A DNA stretch of 47,551 nucleotides, taken from positions 1-47,551 of the forward strand of contig SFFY01000017.1 of NCBI GenBank assembly GCA_004556745.1, read 5' to 3'. Source of the stretch: Bacteroidales bacterium. Its GTDB lineage: Bacteria; Bacteroidota; Bacteroidia; Bacteroidales; Bacteroidaceae. Shown piece after piece: positions 31,528 to 40,119 of this stretch. The translations under genes were made by a program, and so were the position numbers. Numbering within the stretch: position 1 is the first letter of the stretch; each line of letters starts with the position of its first letter. The notes beneath the pieces are model-generated. The model searched no databases. It saw only the letters and a list, made by a program, of their open reading frames with translations, and was not told the origin of the DNA.

Positions 31528-32580
31528 ATGAAACTTTCCCAATTCAAGTTCGACCTGCCGCAAGAGCAGATTGCCCAGTATCCCGCGCCCCACCGCGACG
31601 AGTGCCGCATGATGGTGCTCCACCGCAAGACGGGCGAGATTGAGCACCGCATGTTCAAGGAAATCCTCGACTTCTTCGACGAGCACGACGTTTTCGTGTT
31701 CAACGACACCAAGGTCTTTCCCGCACGCCTCTACGGCAACAAGGAGAAAACCGGCGCACGCATTGAGGTGTTCCTGCTGCGTGAGCTTAATCAGGAACTG
31801 CGCCTGTGGGACGTGCTCGTTGACCCCGCGCGCAAAATCAGAATCGGCAACAAACTCTATTTCGGCGAGGACAACTCCATCGTGTCGGAAGTCATCGACA
31901 ACACCACGAGCCGCGGCCGCACGCTCCGCTTCCTCTACGACGGCGACCACGACGAGTTCAAGCGTTCGCTCTACGCCCTTGGCGAAGCTCCTATCCCCCG
32001 CTTCGTAGGCCGTGAGAGCGAACCGGAAGACTTGGAACGCTTTCAGTGTATCTTTGCAAAAAATGAAGGTGCAGTCACCGCCCCCACCGCCGGCATGCAC
32101 TTCTCCCGCCAAATCATGAAGCGCATGGAAATCAAGGGCATCGACTTTGCCTACATCACGCTCCACTGCGGACTGGGCAACTTCCGCAGCACCGACGTGG
32201 AAGACCTCACGAAGCACAAGATCGACTCCGAGCAGATGTTTGTCGAGGCCGATTGCTGCCGCATCGTGAATAAAGCCAAGGACGAAGGGCACAAGATCGT
32301 TGCCGTCGGCACCACCGTGCAGCGCGCGCTTGAAGCGGCCTGCGGCACCGAAGGACGCATCAAGGAGTTTGAGGGCTGGACCAACAAGTTTATCTTCCCG
32401 CCCTACGATTTCTCCGTGGCGGATGCCATGCTCTCTAACTTCCATCTGCCTTACTCCACCCTCCTGATGCTCACAGCCGCCTTCGGTGATTACGACTATA
32501 CGATGCACGCCTACGACGTGGCGCTCCAGGAAAAGTATCAGTTCGGGCCTTTCGGCGATGTGATGCTGATTGTTGACTAA
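31528..32580 (+). CDS. queA: S-adenosylmethionine:tRNA ribosyltransferase-isomerase QueA
   Basis: A 350-residue enzyme that moves the ribosyl part of SAM onto preQ1 in tRNA to make epoxyqueuosine. Conserved segments: DECRMMVLHRKTGEI, FVFNDTKVFPARLYG, APTAGMHFS and HCGLGNFRSTDVEDLTKHKI. An in-frame ATG at 31471 exists, but 31528 (MKLSQFKFDLPQEQIAQYPA) is the usual start and has an A-rich leader. No preQ1 riboswitch pattern was recognised in the 63 bases upstream. The gene follows truB, as usual; downstream it is separated from folK by a DUF1016 gene. Confidence 0.96.
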   Translation: MKLSQFKFDLPQEQIAQYPAPHRDECRMMVLHRKTGEIEHRMFKEILDFFDEHDVFVFNDTKVFPARLYGNKEKTGARIEVFLLRELNQELRLWDVLVDPARKIRIGNKLYFGEDNSIVSEVIDNTTSRGRTLRFLYDGDHDEFKRSLYALGEAPIPRFVGRESEPEDLERFQCIFAKNEGAVTAPTAGMHFSRQIMKRMEIKGIDFAYITLHCGLGNFRSTDVEDLTKHKIDSEQMFVEADCCRIVNKAKDEGHKIVAVGTTVQRALEAACGTEGRIKEFEGWTNKFIFPPYDFSVADAMLSNFHLPYSTLLMLTAAFGDYDYTMHAYDVALQEKYQFGPFGDVMLIVD

Positions 32581-32629
32581 ATTTTACTACGCAAATTGCC
32601 GGAAATATCATGGCAGTTTTTCATACAAA

Positions 32630-33745
32630 ATGATAGATATTGAGCAGCTGCAATCTATACCGACAAGCAACAGTCTTGCTACTGACATCAGACATATACT
32701 TTCAGCATCGAGAAATCTCACGGTCAAAGCAATAAACCACACAATGGTTACTGCTTATTGGCTGATTGGTAAACGGATTGTAATAGAAGAGCAGAAAGGA
32801 GCCGAAAGAGCCAGTTATGGTGATAGTCTTTTAAAGAACCTTTCCAAGGAATTGACAGCAGAGTTTGGCAATGGCTTTTCATATGCCAACCTTTGCAATA
32901 TGCGCAAATTTTATCAGACATATTCACGAACTGAAATATTCTACACACTGTGTATAAAATTGTCTTGGAGTCACAACCGGCTGATAATGAGGATTGCTGA
33001 CCCGGAAGCGCGTAAATGGTATTTGCAAGAAGCCGTGCGTGAGCAATGGAGTGTGCGGCAATTAGAGAGAAACATAAATACTTTCTATTATCAACGCCAT
33101 ATAGATAGAATATGTGCAAAGCCTGCCCAGCGTAGTTTAGGCGAACTGCCTATCTGTAACCAAGAAAAGGGCGGTACATGTATCATCAATGAAGATGCAA
33201 CGCCCTGTGGAGGGAATCAAATCCAATATAATATTCGGCAATTTATAAAAGACCCGTACGTATTAGAGTTTATAGGTCTTCCTAAGTCTCCAGAGCACAC
33301 CGAACGCGATCTTGAAGAAGCCCTTATCACCCATATGCAGAACTTTCTGTTGGAAATGGGTAAAGGGTTCTCGTTTGTAAAACGTCAATATCGCATCAGT
33401 ACGGAGACCAGTCATTATTATATTGACCTTGTATTCTATAATTATATCTTGAAATGCTTCTTTCTGGTAGACCTTAAAGCCGAAAAGCTAACTCATCAAG
33501 ATGTTGGTCAAATGGACATGTATGTACGCATGTTTGATGACTTGAAACGAAGTGAGGATGACAACCCTACCATTGGATTACTCCTATGCGCCGAACGTGA
33601 TGAAACGGTGGTTAAATATTCCATTTTGAAAGAGTCTCAACAGATATTTGCCAGTAAATATTTGCCCTATTTGCCTTCTGAAGAGGAGCTCAAACGTGAA
33701 TTGGAACTGACAGGACAGGCATTGGGACAGGAAACGAAAGAATAA
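32630..33745 (+). CDS. DUF1016/YhcG-family PD-(D/E)XK nuclease
   Basis: A 371-residue protein with the N-terminal DUF1016 helical domain (about 20-165: AYWLIGKRIV, YGDSLLKNLSKEL, FSYANLCNMRKFYQTY, KLSWSHNRLIMRI, AVREQWSVRQLERNI) and a C-terminal nuclease domain (about 200-345) with YYIDLVFYN (D266) and VDLKAEK (D281, K283), the PD-(D/E)XK pattern. YhcG proteins are found in mobile and defence contexts, often near restriction-modification genes; their function is not well known. The gene is distinctly AT-rich compared with queA and folK on both sides, and it splits a cluster that in relatives is queA-folK, so it was probably acquired later. The start at 32630 is preferred over an ATG at 32570 that overlaps queA. 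Confidence 0.88.
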   Translation: MIDIEQLQSIPTSNSLATDIRHILSASRNLTVKAINHTMVTAYWLIGKRIVIEEQKGAERASYGDSLLKNLSKELTAEFGNGFSYANLCNMRKFYQTYSRTEIFYTLCIKLSWSHNRLIMRIADPEARKWYLQEAVREQWSVRQLERNINTFYYQRHIDRICAKPAQRSLGELPICNQEKGGTCIINEDATPCGGNQIQYNIRQFIKDPYVLEFIGLPKSPEHTERDLEEALITHMQNFLLEMGKGFSFVKRQYRISTETSHYYIDLVFYNYILKCFFLVDLKAEKLTHQDVGQMDMYVRMFDDLKRSEDDNPTIGLLLCAERDETVVKYSILKESQQIFASKYLPYLPSEEELKRELELTGQALGQETKE

Positions 33746-33781
33746 TTCATCCATATCGTTAATAATTAGTGGTTTATCAAT

Positions 33782-34720
33782 ATGAACCTATCTACAAATG
33801 ACCGCTCTGCCGCCATGAATACCATAGAAGCAGAGCGGTTGTACGTTTCCCTCGGCGCGAATATCGGCCGCCGCGAAGAGAGTATCAGGCGTGCCGTGGC
33901 GATGATGGAAGAAAAAATAGGACGGTGCGCGGATTGCTCGCGCCTCTACGAAACAGAGCCGCAGGGCTTTGCCTCGCCCCATAAATTCCTCAATGCCGCC
34001 GCCGCTTTCATCACCGTGCTTTCCGCCTCGGAAATCCTGCAAATCACGCAGGAGATCGAGCGAAGTTTGGGGCGCACCGCCAAAAGCACGGGCGGGCAGT
34101 ATGCCGACCGCCCGATCGACATCGACCTGCTGATGCTCGGCGATGAAATTTGCGACGAGCCAGGGTTGAGGCTGCCGCACCCGCTGATGGGCGAAAGGCT
34201 ATTTGTCCTCGAACCGCTCTGCGAGATTGCACCGCTGGCCATCGTGCCAACAACGGGAAAGACCGTGCGCGAACTGCTCCTTGCCCTGCAACGCCCCGCC
34301 ATTGTCCGCGCGGAAAGCGTCACGGAGCCGCTGCTCGCCGGCATCAACCGCCTGCTGCCGCAGCTTTCATCCTCTGCCGCACCGCTTACGCCCGAAAGTC
34401 TTGCCCACCTACTCCGACGCGAGGACACCTATATATATATTGTCCCCGACACCCACGGCACACCGCAGGCCATGGCCACGCTCTGCCTCTGCGCTTCGCC
34501 CACGGGCACAAAGGCGTGGATAGAGGACGTGGTGACCGACCGCGCCGCACGCGGCAAGGGTTACGGCCGCGCATTGATACTCCACCTGTGCGCCGAGGCG
34601 AGGCGCAGGGGCGCGAAGAGCATCAACCTCACCTCGCGCCCCGAGCGCGAGGCTGCCAACCGCCTCTACCGCAGCCTCGGGTTCGAGCAGCGCGACACGA
34701 ACGTTTATCGCCGCAGATAA
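33782..34720 (+). CDS. folK: HPPK (FolK) fused to a GNAT acetyltransferase
   Basis: One 312-residue chain with two domains. Residues 20-170 are 6-hydroxymethyl-dihydropterin pyrophosphokinase: YVSLGANIGRREESIRRAV at the front, SRLYETEP, and RPIDIDLLMLG (metal-binding D113 and D115). This enzyme makes the pterin pyrophosphate needed for folate. Residues about 172-312 are a GNAT fold with IEDVVTDRAARGKGYGRALI (247-266, acetyl-CoA loop RGKGYG) and SRPEREAANRLYRSLGFEQR near the end. The join is direct, at IVRAESVTEPLLAGINRLL. A GNAT half is not part of ordinary FolK, so this is a gene fusion or two genes joined by loss of a stop. The start could also be 33815 (MNTIEAERLY); the longer form is listed. 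Confidence 0.9.
   Translation: MNLSTNDRSAAMNTIEAERLYVSLGANIGRREESIRRAVAMMEEKIGRCADCSRLYETEPQGFASPHKFLNAAAAFITVLSASEILQITQEIERSLGRTAKSTGGQYADRPIDIDLLMLGDEICDEPGLRLPHPLMGERLFVLEPLCEIAPLAIVPTTGKTVRELLLALQRPAIVRAESVTEPLLAGINRLLPQLSSSAAPLTPESLAHLLRREDTYIYIVPDTHGTPQAMATLCLCASPTGTKAWIEDVVTDRAARGKGYGRALILHLCAEARRRGAKSINLTSRPEREAANRLYRSLGFEQRDTNVYRRR
33801..33839. other. inverted repeat around the second possible folK start
   Basis: ACCGCTCTGC (33801-33810) pairs perfectly with GCAGAGCGGT (33830-33839), and the ATG at 33815 is in the loop. In the mRNA a hairpin here could influence start choice. If the start at 33782 is right, the repeat is simply coding. Confidence 0.5.
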
Positions 34721-34735
34721 CTGAGATTTTCATTA

Positions 34736-34768
34736 AGCACCGAACAATTTTCTCGGTGCTATTTTTTT
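34736..34768 (+). terminator. rho-independent terminator after folK-GNAT
   Basis: AGCACCGA (34736-34743) with TCGGTGCT (34753-34760), loop of 9, followed by ATTTTTTT. It lies 16 bases after the folK stop. Confidence 0.88.
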
Positions 34769-34770
34769 CG

Positions 34771-34812
34771 CTCTGCGCAGACAGTTTTTCCTGTCTGCGC
34801 AGAGATTTTTTA
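34771..34812. terminator. second terminator-like hairpin
   Basis: CTCTGCGCAGACAG (34771-34784) with CTGTCTGCGCAGAG (34791-34804), 14 perfect pairs, loop TTTTTC, followed by ATTTTTTA. It may be part of the class B array element that follows rather than a terminator. Confidence 0.7.
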
Positions 34813-34823
34813 TTTTCTCGGAG

Positions 34824-34890
34824 ATATTTTTTATTACAAACTTTGTAATGCTTGTTACAAAGTTTGTAACAAAAACTTTCTGCCAGATAG
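34824..34890. repeat. 21-bp-period palindrome array, class B, copy 2
   Basis: Two 17-base palindromes, ATTACAAACTTTGTAAT (34833-34849) and GTTACAAAGTTTGTAAC (34854-34870), with starts 21 apart and spacer GCTT. Flanks CGGAGATATTTTTT before and AAAAACTTTC after resemble the class A flanks. The first palindrome carries matched changes at both ends (A...T in place of G...C). The surrounding 34721-35275 contains no gene that I can support. Confidence 0.85.
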
Positions 34891-34951
34891 TGAAAATTGT
34901 CTGCGCAAAGAGGGAAAATTATCGTGCAGAAAGGAAAATTTTTCTCGGAGC

Positions 34952-34981
34952 GCGTGCGATGTATCTAGATACGTCGCACGC
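34952..34981. repeat. 30-bp palindrome
   Basis: GCGTGCGATGTATC-TA-GATACGTCGCACGC: one mismatch in 14 pairs. Lies between the class B array and the promoter of the lipoprotein gene. Might be an operator or a structural hairpin; no second copy in the window. Confidence 0.7.
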
Positions 34982-35093
34982 TCATATAAGATAGTTTGAA
35001 CGGTCTGCGGTTAAAACTTGCCGCAAACTATATCTCCCGCGTACAGCTTCCATAGGAAATCTTGTTCTTTTGCTCAATTTTTATTAAATATCG

Positions 35094-35124
35094 TTTGGAA
35101 AAGCGTAGAAAATAAGTATATTTG
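35094..35124 (+). promoter_or_regulatory. complete Bacteroidetes promoter for the lipoprotein gene
   Basis: TTTG (35094-35097), 19 bases, TATATTTG (35117-35124). The start codon is about 150 bases downstream. Confidence 0.75.
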
Positions 35125-35275
35125 CTGCGAATAAAGCTTGCAAAAGCACTTATTTGGCACTTCTCTTTTCTGAAAACGCTTTTGTGAAATCCTGTATTGC
35201 ACCTTTTCTCAAACAGATTTCACGGAATTTATATAAGATAATATTTCATTCATCCTTAAAATCACTTTCATCATT

Positions 35276-37126
35276 ATGGCACGCAGAACAACTATCAAGC
35301 TGCTCGCAAAAAGCCTTTTGTGCGCGGTCTGCGGTCTTGCATTCACGGGCTGCGTCGACAACAAGTACGACGTAGACAGCATTGACCTTACTATGGGACT
35401 CGGCAGCGACGGGCTCGGCATGACGCTCGGCGCAACCGAAAAGATTTATTTGGGCGATATGCTCAACGTGGACGAGGACGACCTTTGGCACGTGGACGGC
35501 AACAACCTCTTCTACCTCGTGCAAAACGGCACTACTTCATTCGACTACCACGTGCAAGACGTGACGACGAAAATCGACGAAGCCAAGCTGACGCCTACCG
35601 TAGAGGTGTTCAACTTCGACAGAACAGGTTTCTCCGTTCCAGTTACGCTGGGCGCCGGCAACTCGCTGTCCCAAATCCCGGGCTTCGATCTTTCAAAGGT
35701 AGAAGCCAAGGAAGACTTCAATTTCAGCATGAGCGGCATCATGGACGACATTGTATCGCTCAAGAGCATCGTGCCGAAGGAAAGCTCGAGCCGCTTCAAA
35801 CTCATTCTCGAAATCCGCTCAAACTCTGAGACGCAGGACTTTTACATCAAAAAGATTGAGGGAATGAAAATCACCTTCCCCGACTTCATTAAGAGTAACG
35901 AACTGACCGGCCAGACCAAGACTTTCGACGACCTGTCGCCTTCGGCACAGACCAACCGGCTGGAACTCGGCACCGTATCGCTCGACGAAGTGAGGCTTTC
36001 GGAGAACGAACTCGGCATGCCTATCGAAAACGAACAAATCGAACTGACGGGCGAGATTAAGATGGAGGGTAAATTCGACATCTGCACCAAGCGCAGCGTA
36101 ACGCTCGGCCGGGGCTCATTCATCAACGTGCGCCTCATCGTAGCCCTCGAAGGCAGCGCGCCCGAGAATGGCAAAATCCTCGTGGACCTGGACAAGGTGA
36201 GCGGCGTGTACAATCCTACGGTACACGTGGGCGACGTAGCACCTTTTGACATTGCCGAACAGTTGCCCGACTTCTTGAAAGACAACACGGTTAAGATTGA
36301 CGTGGCCAACCCGACCATCAAGTTTAATGTAGACCTGTCGGAAGTGCCGATGTCGTTCCAGTTCCAAGGCAAGATGTGGGGCCTTGACAAGAACGGGCAG
36401 GCTACCAGCGAACCTATCTACTTCCCCAAACAGACGGCAGGCTATGCCACACTGAACAAGCACGACCGCGCGGGTGTTTACTTCTATCAGGGCAACAGTC
36501 CCTACGACCCCGATGGCGTGGAAGCAGGTGCCAACATCTACGATGTGCCCAACCTCAGCAAGCTCATCGACCCCATTCCCGAAAACATCAAGGTTGATAT
36601 GCCCGATGGCAGCGTGCGCATCAAGCAGGGCGAACTTAACACCATCACGCTCGGCAGAGACTACAACGCTGGTATCGACTACGAAATCTTTATTCCCTTC
36701 GAATTCAACAGCAAGTTGAGCATTCTCTACCGCGACACCACGGACTGCATGAACGACGACCTGAAAGACTATCAGGCATCGGGCGTTACCGTGACGGCAG
36801 AGGCAAAGAACACCGTGCCCCTGAAACTGACGGTCGAACTGAAAGCTCTAAACGTCTGGGGCAACGAAATCGCGCTCGCACACCCTGCAACGGGAACTAT
36901 TGAAGCTGCCCCGAGCAACGACGGCGAAAAGACTTCGCCCTTCTCCGTGAACGTTACATTCAAAGACCCCTCCGACCTCGCGCGCGTAGACCGTTTTGCC
37001 TTCTTGGTAAAGGCGGCAGCCGACCAGCCTGACGGCCAGCAGCGAAAGCTGACTTCGGAACAATTCCTGCAATTGAGCAAGATACTCCTGCGCCTCAACG
37101 GACAAATAATCGGCGACTTCAACTAA
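35276..37126 (+). CDS. large lipoprotein, unknown function
   Basis: A 616-residue protein beginning with a lipoprotein signal: MARRTTIKLLAKSLL, then the lipobox AFTGC with the modified Cys at residue 26. The mature part is beta-rich, with repeated stretches such as FSVPVTLGAG, FNFSMSGIMDD and IELTGEIKMEG, and no enzyme motif I can recognise. The protein is acidic and probably sits on the outer membrane. It is followed 49 bases later by a DUF5723 outer-membrane barrel gene. I recall the two as a pair in Bacteroidales, which suggests they work together (inference). It has its own strong promoter and a leader of about 150 bases. No family name can be given with confidence. Confidence 0.85.
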   Translation: MARRTTIKLLAKSLLCAVCGLAFTGCVDNKYDVDSIDLTMGLGSDGLGMTLGATEKIYLGDMLNVDEDDLWHVDGNNLFYLVQNGTTSFDYHVQDVTTKIDEAKLTPTVEVFNFDRTGFSVPVTLGAGNSLSQIPGFDLSKVEAKEDFNFSMSGIMDDIVSLKSIVPKESSSRFKLILEIRSNSETQDFYIKKIEGMKITFPDFIKSNELTGQTKTFDDLSPSAQTNRLELGTVSLDEVRLSENELGMPIENEQIELTGEIKMEGKFDICTKRSVTLGRGSFINVRLIVALEGSAPENGKILVDLDKVSGVYNPTVHVGDVAPFDIAEQLPDFLKDNTVKIDVANPTIKFNVDLSEVPMSFQFQGKMWGLDKNGQATSEPIYFPKQTAGYATLNKHDRAGVYFYQGNSPYDPDGVEAGANIYDVPNLSKLIDPIPENIKVDMPDGSVRIKQGELNTITLGRDYNAGIDYEIFIPFEFNSKLSILYRDTTDCMNDDLKDYQASGVTVTAEAKNTVPLKLTVELKALNVWGNEIALAHPATGTIEAAPSNDGEKTSPFSVNVTFKDPSDLARVDRFAFLVKAAADQPDGQQRKLTSEQFLQLSKILLRLNGQIIGDFN

Positions 37127-37175
37127 TGAGAAAAGACCGCTATATGTGTAATATCCATTAAACGACTCTACAATT

Positions 37176-38585
37176 ATGAAATCGATTATAAAATCACTCG
37201 CCGCCCTCACTCTTGCGGCAGCAGCCGGTCTTTCTGCCACGGCACAGGAACTGCGCTCCTCCTATTTCATGGAGACTTCCAACTTCCGCCATCAGATGAA
37301 CCCCGCCCTCCTCGATTCGGCAGGCTACGTGGGCATACCCTTCCTCGGAAATATCAATATCGGAACGACGGGTAACTTCGGACTTAAAAATTTCGTGTAC
37401 GACCTCACGCCCGGAATGCCCGGCTATGGCAATGGCAACACGCTGACGACCTTTATGAACCCCGGCGTGGACAAGAACAAGTTCCTCGATGATCTGCACG
37501 ACAATACGCGCCTCGGCCTCTATCTCAACTACAACCTCTTCTCTGTGGCTTTCCGCGCCTTTGGCGGCACGAACCTCATCGAACTTAACCTGCGCTCGAA
37601 TACCAACGTGAACCTGCCGAAAGGCCTCTTTGAACTGATGAAGGAAACCGGCTCGCAGGAACAGTACTCGCTTACCGACATCGGCCTGCGCACGCAAAAC
37701 TATGCGGAAATCGCCCTCGGCCACTCGCATAAAATTAACGATAAGTGGAAAGTCGGCGCAAAGATGAAATTCCTCGTTGGTCTTGCCTACGCTGACATTC
37801 AGTCGGAACGCCTCGACCTGACCATGCGCAACGACCACTGGGCCGTTAACGGCGATATTCGCGGAACAATGGCCTTCGGCAAAATGCCGTTTGAGTACGA
37901 AGATGCCTCGAAAAACGACCCGCGCACCGGCCGTCCGCGCATCTCGGGCTTCGGCGATTACTCTTTCTCGATGCCTGGCTTCGGCTTGGCCTTCGACCTC
38001 GGTGCAACCTACAAGGTGCTCCCCGACCTCACGCTTAGCGCCGCCCTCACCGACCTCGGCTTTATCGCATGGAAGAACGTAAACAAAGCATCCTCTGCCG
38101 GCCAATGGGAGTTCGACGGATTTAAGAACCCCATACATGTAGACGGTGAAGAAGGCGAAAAGCTCGGCAATCAGTTCGAGAACATCGGCGACGACCTCGA
38201 AGAACTCTTCTCTATCTACGACGACGGAACAGGCAAAGAGACCAAAGCACTCGCAGCCACGCTCAACATCGGCGCGGAATACACGCTGCCCGTTTACCGC
38301 AAGCTGCGCTTCGGCTTCCTCTACACCTCCCGCTTCGCCGGCATACACAGCTGGCATCAGGGCATGTTGTCGGCAAATATCCGCCCCGCGAAATGGTTTG
38401 AGTTCAACCTCAACGGCGCACTCTCTTCCACGGGCGGCTCTTGGGGTATGGTGGTGGACTTCCACGCCAAGCACTTCAACTTCTTCATCGGCACGGACCG
38501 CTGGATAGGCAAACTCGCCAAGCAAGGCATTCCTCTCAACCACATGAACACCAATATCAACATGGGCTTCACCTGCCCGCTCTAA
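37176..38585 (+). CDS. DUF5723-family outer-membrane beta-barrel protein
   Basis: A 469-residue protein with a signal peptide (MKSIIKSLAALTLAAAAG, cleaved near AQE at residue 23). The rest is made of alternating strands typical of an outer-membrane barrel, with conserved parts of the DUF5723 family: SSYFMETSNFRHQMNPALL at the start and LGFIAWKNVNKASS in the later part. The family is restricted to Bacteroidetes and has no known function; the fold resembles the FadL or PorV type, so transport or surface attachment is possible. It follows the lipoprotein gene in the same direction. After its stop there is a strong hairpin at 38612, so it probably ends the transcript. Confidence 0.85.
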   Translation: MKSIIKSLAALTLAAAAGLSATAQELRSSYFMETSNFRHQMNPALLDSAGYVGIPFLGNINIGTTGNFGLKNFVYDLTPGMPGYGNGNTLTTFMNPGVDKNKFLDDLHDNTRLGLYLNYNLFSVAFRAFGGTNLIELNLRSNTNVNLPKGLFELMKETGSQEQYSLTDIGLRTQNYAEIALGHSHKINDKWKVGAKMKFLVGLAYADIQSERLDLTMRNDHWAVNGDIRGTMAFGKMPFEYEDASKNDPRTGRPRISGFGDYSFSMPGFGLAFDLGATYKVLPDLTLSAALTDLGFIAWKNVNKASSAGQWEFDGFKNPIHVDGEEGEKLGNQFENIGDDLEELFSIYDDGTGKETKALAATLNIGAEYTLPVYRKLRFGFLYTSRFAGIHSWHQGMLSANIRPAKWFEFNLNGALSSTGGSWGMVVDFHAKHFNFFIGTDRWIGKLAKQGIPLNHMNTNINMGFTCPL

Positions 38586-38611
38586 GGCAGACAGGAAAGC
38601 ATAATCACCGG

Positions 38612-38643
38612 GCGGCGGACAAGGCAACGGACTTGTCCGCCGC
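38612..38643 (+). terminator. hairpin after the DUF5723 gene
   Basis: GCGGCGGACAAG with CTTGTCCGCCGC, 12 perfect pairs, loop of 8. It is followed by TTTGCGTTG, which is a weak T-tract, so termination may be only partial. Confidence 0.65.
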
Positions 38644-38653
38644 TTTGCGTTGT

Positions 38654-38712
38654 GAGGGGCGTTTTGATTGTGGCGCACACGGCGGGCGTCTGCGTGTGCA
38701 AAACGCCCCTAC
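38654..38712. repeat. GTAGGGGCG palindrome, split copy
   Basis: GAGGGGCGTTTTG (38654-38666) and GCAAAACGCCCCTAC (38698-38712) are the two halves of the GTAGGGGCG palindrome, moved apart by 31 bases that contain GCGCACACGG and CTGCGTGTGC. It looks as if other DNA had entered the centre of the palindrome. Confidence 0.7.
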
Positions 38713-38752
38713 TTTATAGTAACGTATCTGCCTTGAAATCCAGCCTTTTTCC

Positions 38753-38760
38753 TAACTTTG
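38753..38760 (+). promoter_or_regulatory. -7 box for dgt
   Basis: TAACTTTG, 21 bases before the dgt ATG. A -33 element is not clear. A TTG in the box is an in-frame possible start, but it overlaps the promoter and was not used. Confidence 0.55.
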
Positions 38761-38781
38761 CAGAGATTTAATGCTGTTTTT

Positions 38782-40119
38782 ATGGATTGGCAACAACTCA
38801 TTTCTTCCAAACGCTGGGGCAAGGCAGGCACGCAGCGCTCCGCCTCGGAGCGGCGCACGGAATTTCAGCGCGACTACGACCGCCTTATCTTCTCGTCCGC
38901 CTTCCGGCGCATGCAAAACAAAACGCAGGTGTTTCCCCTGCCGGGCAGCGTATTCGTGCACAACCGCCTGACGCACAGCCTCGAAGTGTCGAGCGTGGGG
39001 CGCTCTCTGGGCACCGATGTCGCCGATGTTTTGAAAAAGCGTTATCCTAATTATCCCGATGAACTTTGGAGCGAGTTCGGTGCAGTGGTTTCTGCCGCCT
39101 GCCTCGCCCACGATATGGGCAATCCGCCTTTCGGCCATTCGGGCGAGCGAGCCATTCGCAGCTTCTTTTCGGAGGGGCGCGGCGCAGAGATGAAAGACAC
39201 GCTCGACTTCACGCCCGGCGAATGGCACGACATTACGCGCTTCGACGGCAACGCCAATACTTTCCGCCTACTCACGCACCATTTCAACGGCCGGCGGCGT
39301 GGCGGCTTCGTGATGACTTATTCCACCCTTGCCTCCATTGTAAAATATCCGTTTAGTTCTTCTCTTGCCAAGAAAGCCAAGTTCGGTTTTTTCGAATCCG
39401 AGCGCGACACTTTCGAGCACATTGCCCGCGAGTTGGGCATACCGTGCCTCGAAGACAAAGGCCGTGAGGGCGTGCGCTATGCGCGGCATCCGCTGGTGTA
39501 TCTCGTTGAGGCGGCCGACGACATTTGCTACGAAATCATGGATATAGAGGATGCCCACAAGCTGCGCATACTCTCCAACGAGGCAACCACTCGCCTGTTT
39601 CTCGATTTCTTTGCGCCCGAAGAGCAGGAGCGGCTCATGACGGCGTATGAAGACTGCACGGACACCGACGACCGCATTGTCTATCTCCGCTCTTGCGTGA
39701 TCAATGCTCTTGAACGCGCCTGCGTGCGCATCTTCACCGACCACGAGGTAGAAATCCTCGGCGGAACTTTCCAAGGGTCGCTTATTGACCACTTGCCCGA
39801 GCCTTTGAAGGCTGCCTACAGCCGTTGCACCGAAGTCGCCGCCGCGCAGATTTACAACTGCAAAGGCGTGACGGACATCGACCTCGCGGGATACCATATT
39901 ATATATACGCTCCTCGGATTGATGACAGAGGCGGTGCTGTCGCCGCAAAAGGCATACTCTGAACTGTTGCTGCGCCAAGTCTCGCCGCAGTACGAACTCA
40001 CGGCCGAGCGGCCCGCAGAGCGTATCTTCGCCGTCTTAGACTATCTCTCGGGCATGACGGATGTCTACGCCCTCGACCTTTACAGAAAAATCAACGGGCA
40101 CTCCCTGCCGGGAGTATAA
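38782..40119 (+). CDS. dgt: dGTP triphosphohydrolase (dGTPase)
   Basis: A 445-residue HD-domain protein that splits dGTP (or other dNTPs) into deoxynucleoside and triphosphate, affecting the dNTP pool. Residues: NRLTHSLEV (H65) and the HD pair in AACLAHDMGNPPFGHSGE (H110, D111), then LVYLVEAADDICYEIMDIEDA with the third Asp. The start at 38782 (MDWQQLISSKRWG) is preferred over an in-frame TTG at 38758 that overlaps the promoter box. The stop overlaps the next gene's ATG by one base (TAATG), so the flippase is translated from the same mRNA, an odd pairing that is not functionally explained. Confidence 0.95.
   Translation: MDWQQLISSKRWGKAGTQRSASERRTEFQRDYDRLIFSSAFRRMQNKTQVFPLPGSVFVHNRLTHSLEVSSVGRSLGTDVADVLKKRYPNYPDELWSEFGAVVSAACLAHDMGNPPFGHSGERAIRSFFSEGRGAEMKDTLDFTPGEWHDITRFDGNANTFRLLTHHFNGRRRGGFVMTYSTLASIVKYPFSSSLAKKAKFGFFESERDTFEHIARELGIPCLEDKGREGVRYARHPLVYLVEAADDICYEIMDIEDAHKLRILSNEATTRLFLDFFAPEEQERLMTAYEDCTDTDDRIVYLRSCVINALERACVRIFTDHEVEILGGTFQGSLIDHLPEPLKAAYSRCTEVAAAQIYNCKGVTDIDLAGYHIIYTLLGLMTEAVLSPQKAYSELLLRQVSPQYELTAERPAERIFAVLDYLSGMTDVYALDLYRKINGHSLPGV

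Noticed and set aside
30715..32508. Long minus-strand open frame (597 codons) opposite truB and queA, and similar ones opposite argS, the flippase, DUF5723 and GH85 genes
   Set aside because: Frequent artefact in GC-rich coding DNA; residues are His/Ala/Val-rich with no family, and the plus-strand genes are certain.
38758..38781. TTG start of dgt
   Set aside because: The codon is part of the TAACTTTG promoter box; ATG at 38782 fits the family N-terminus.
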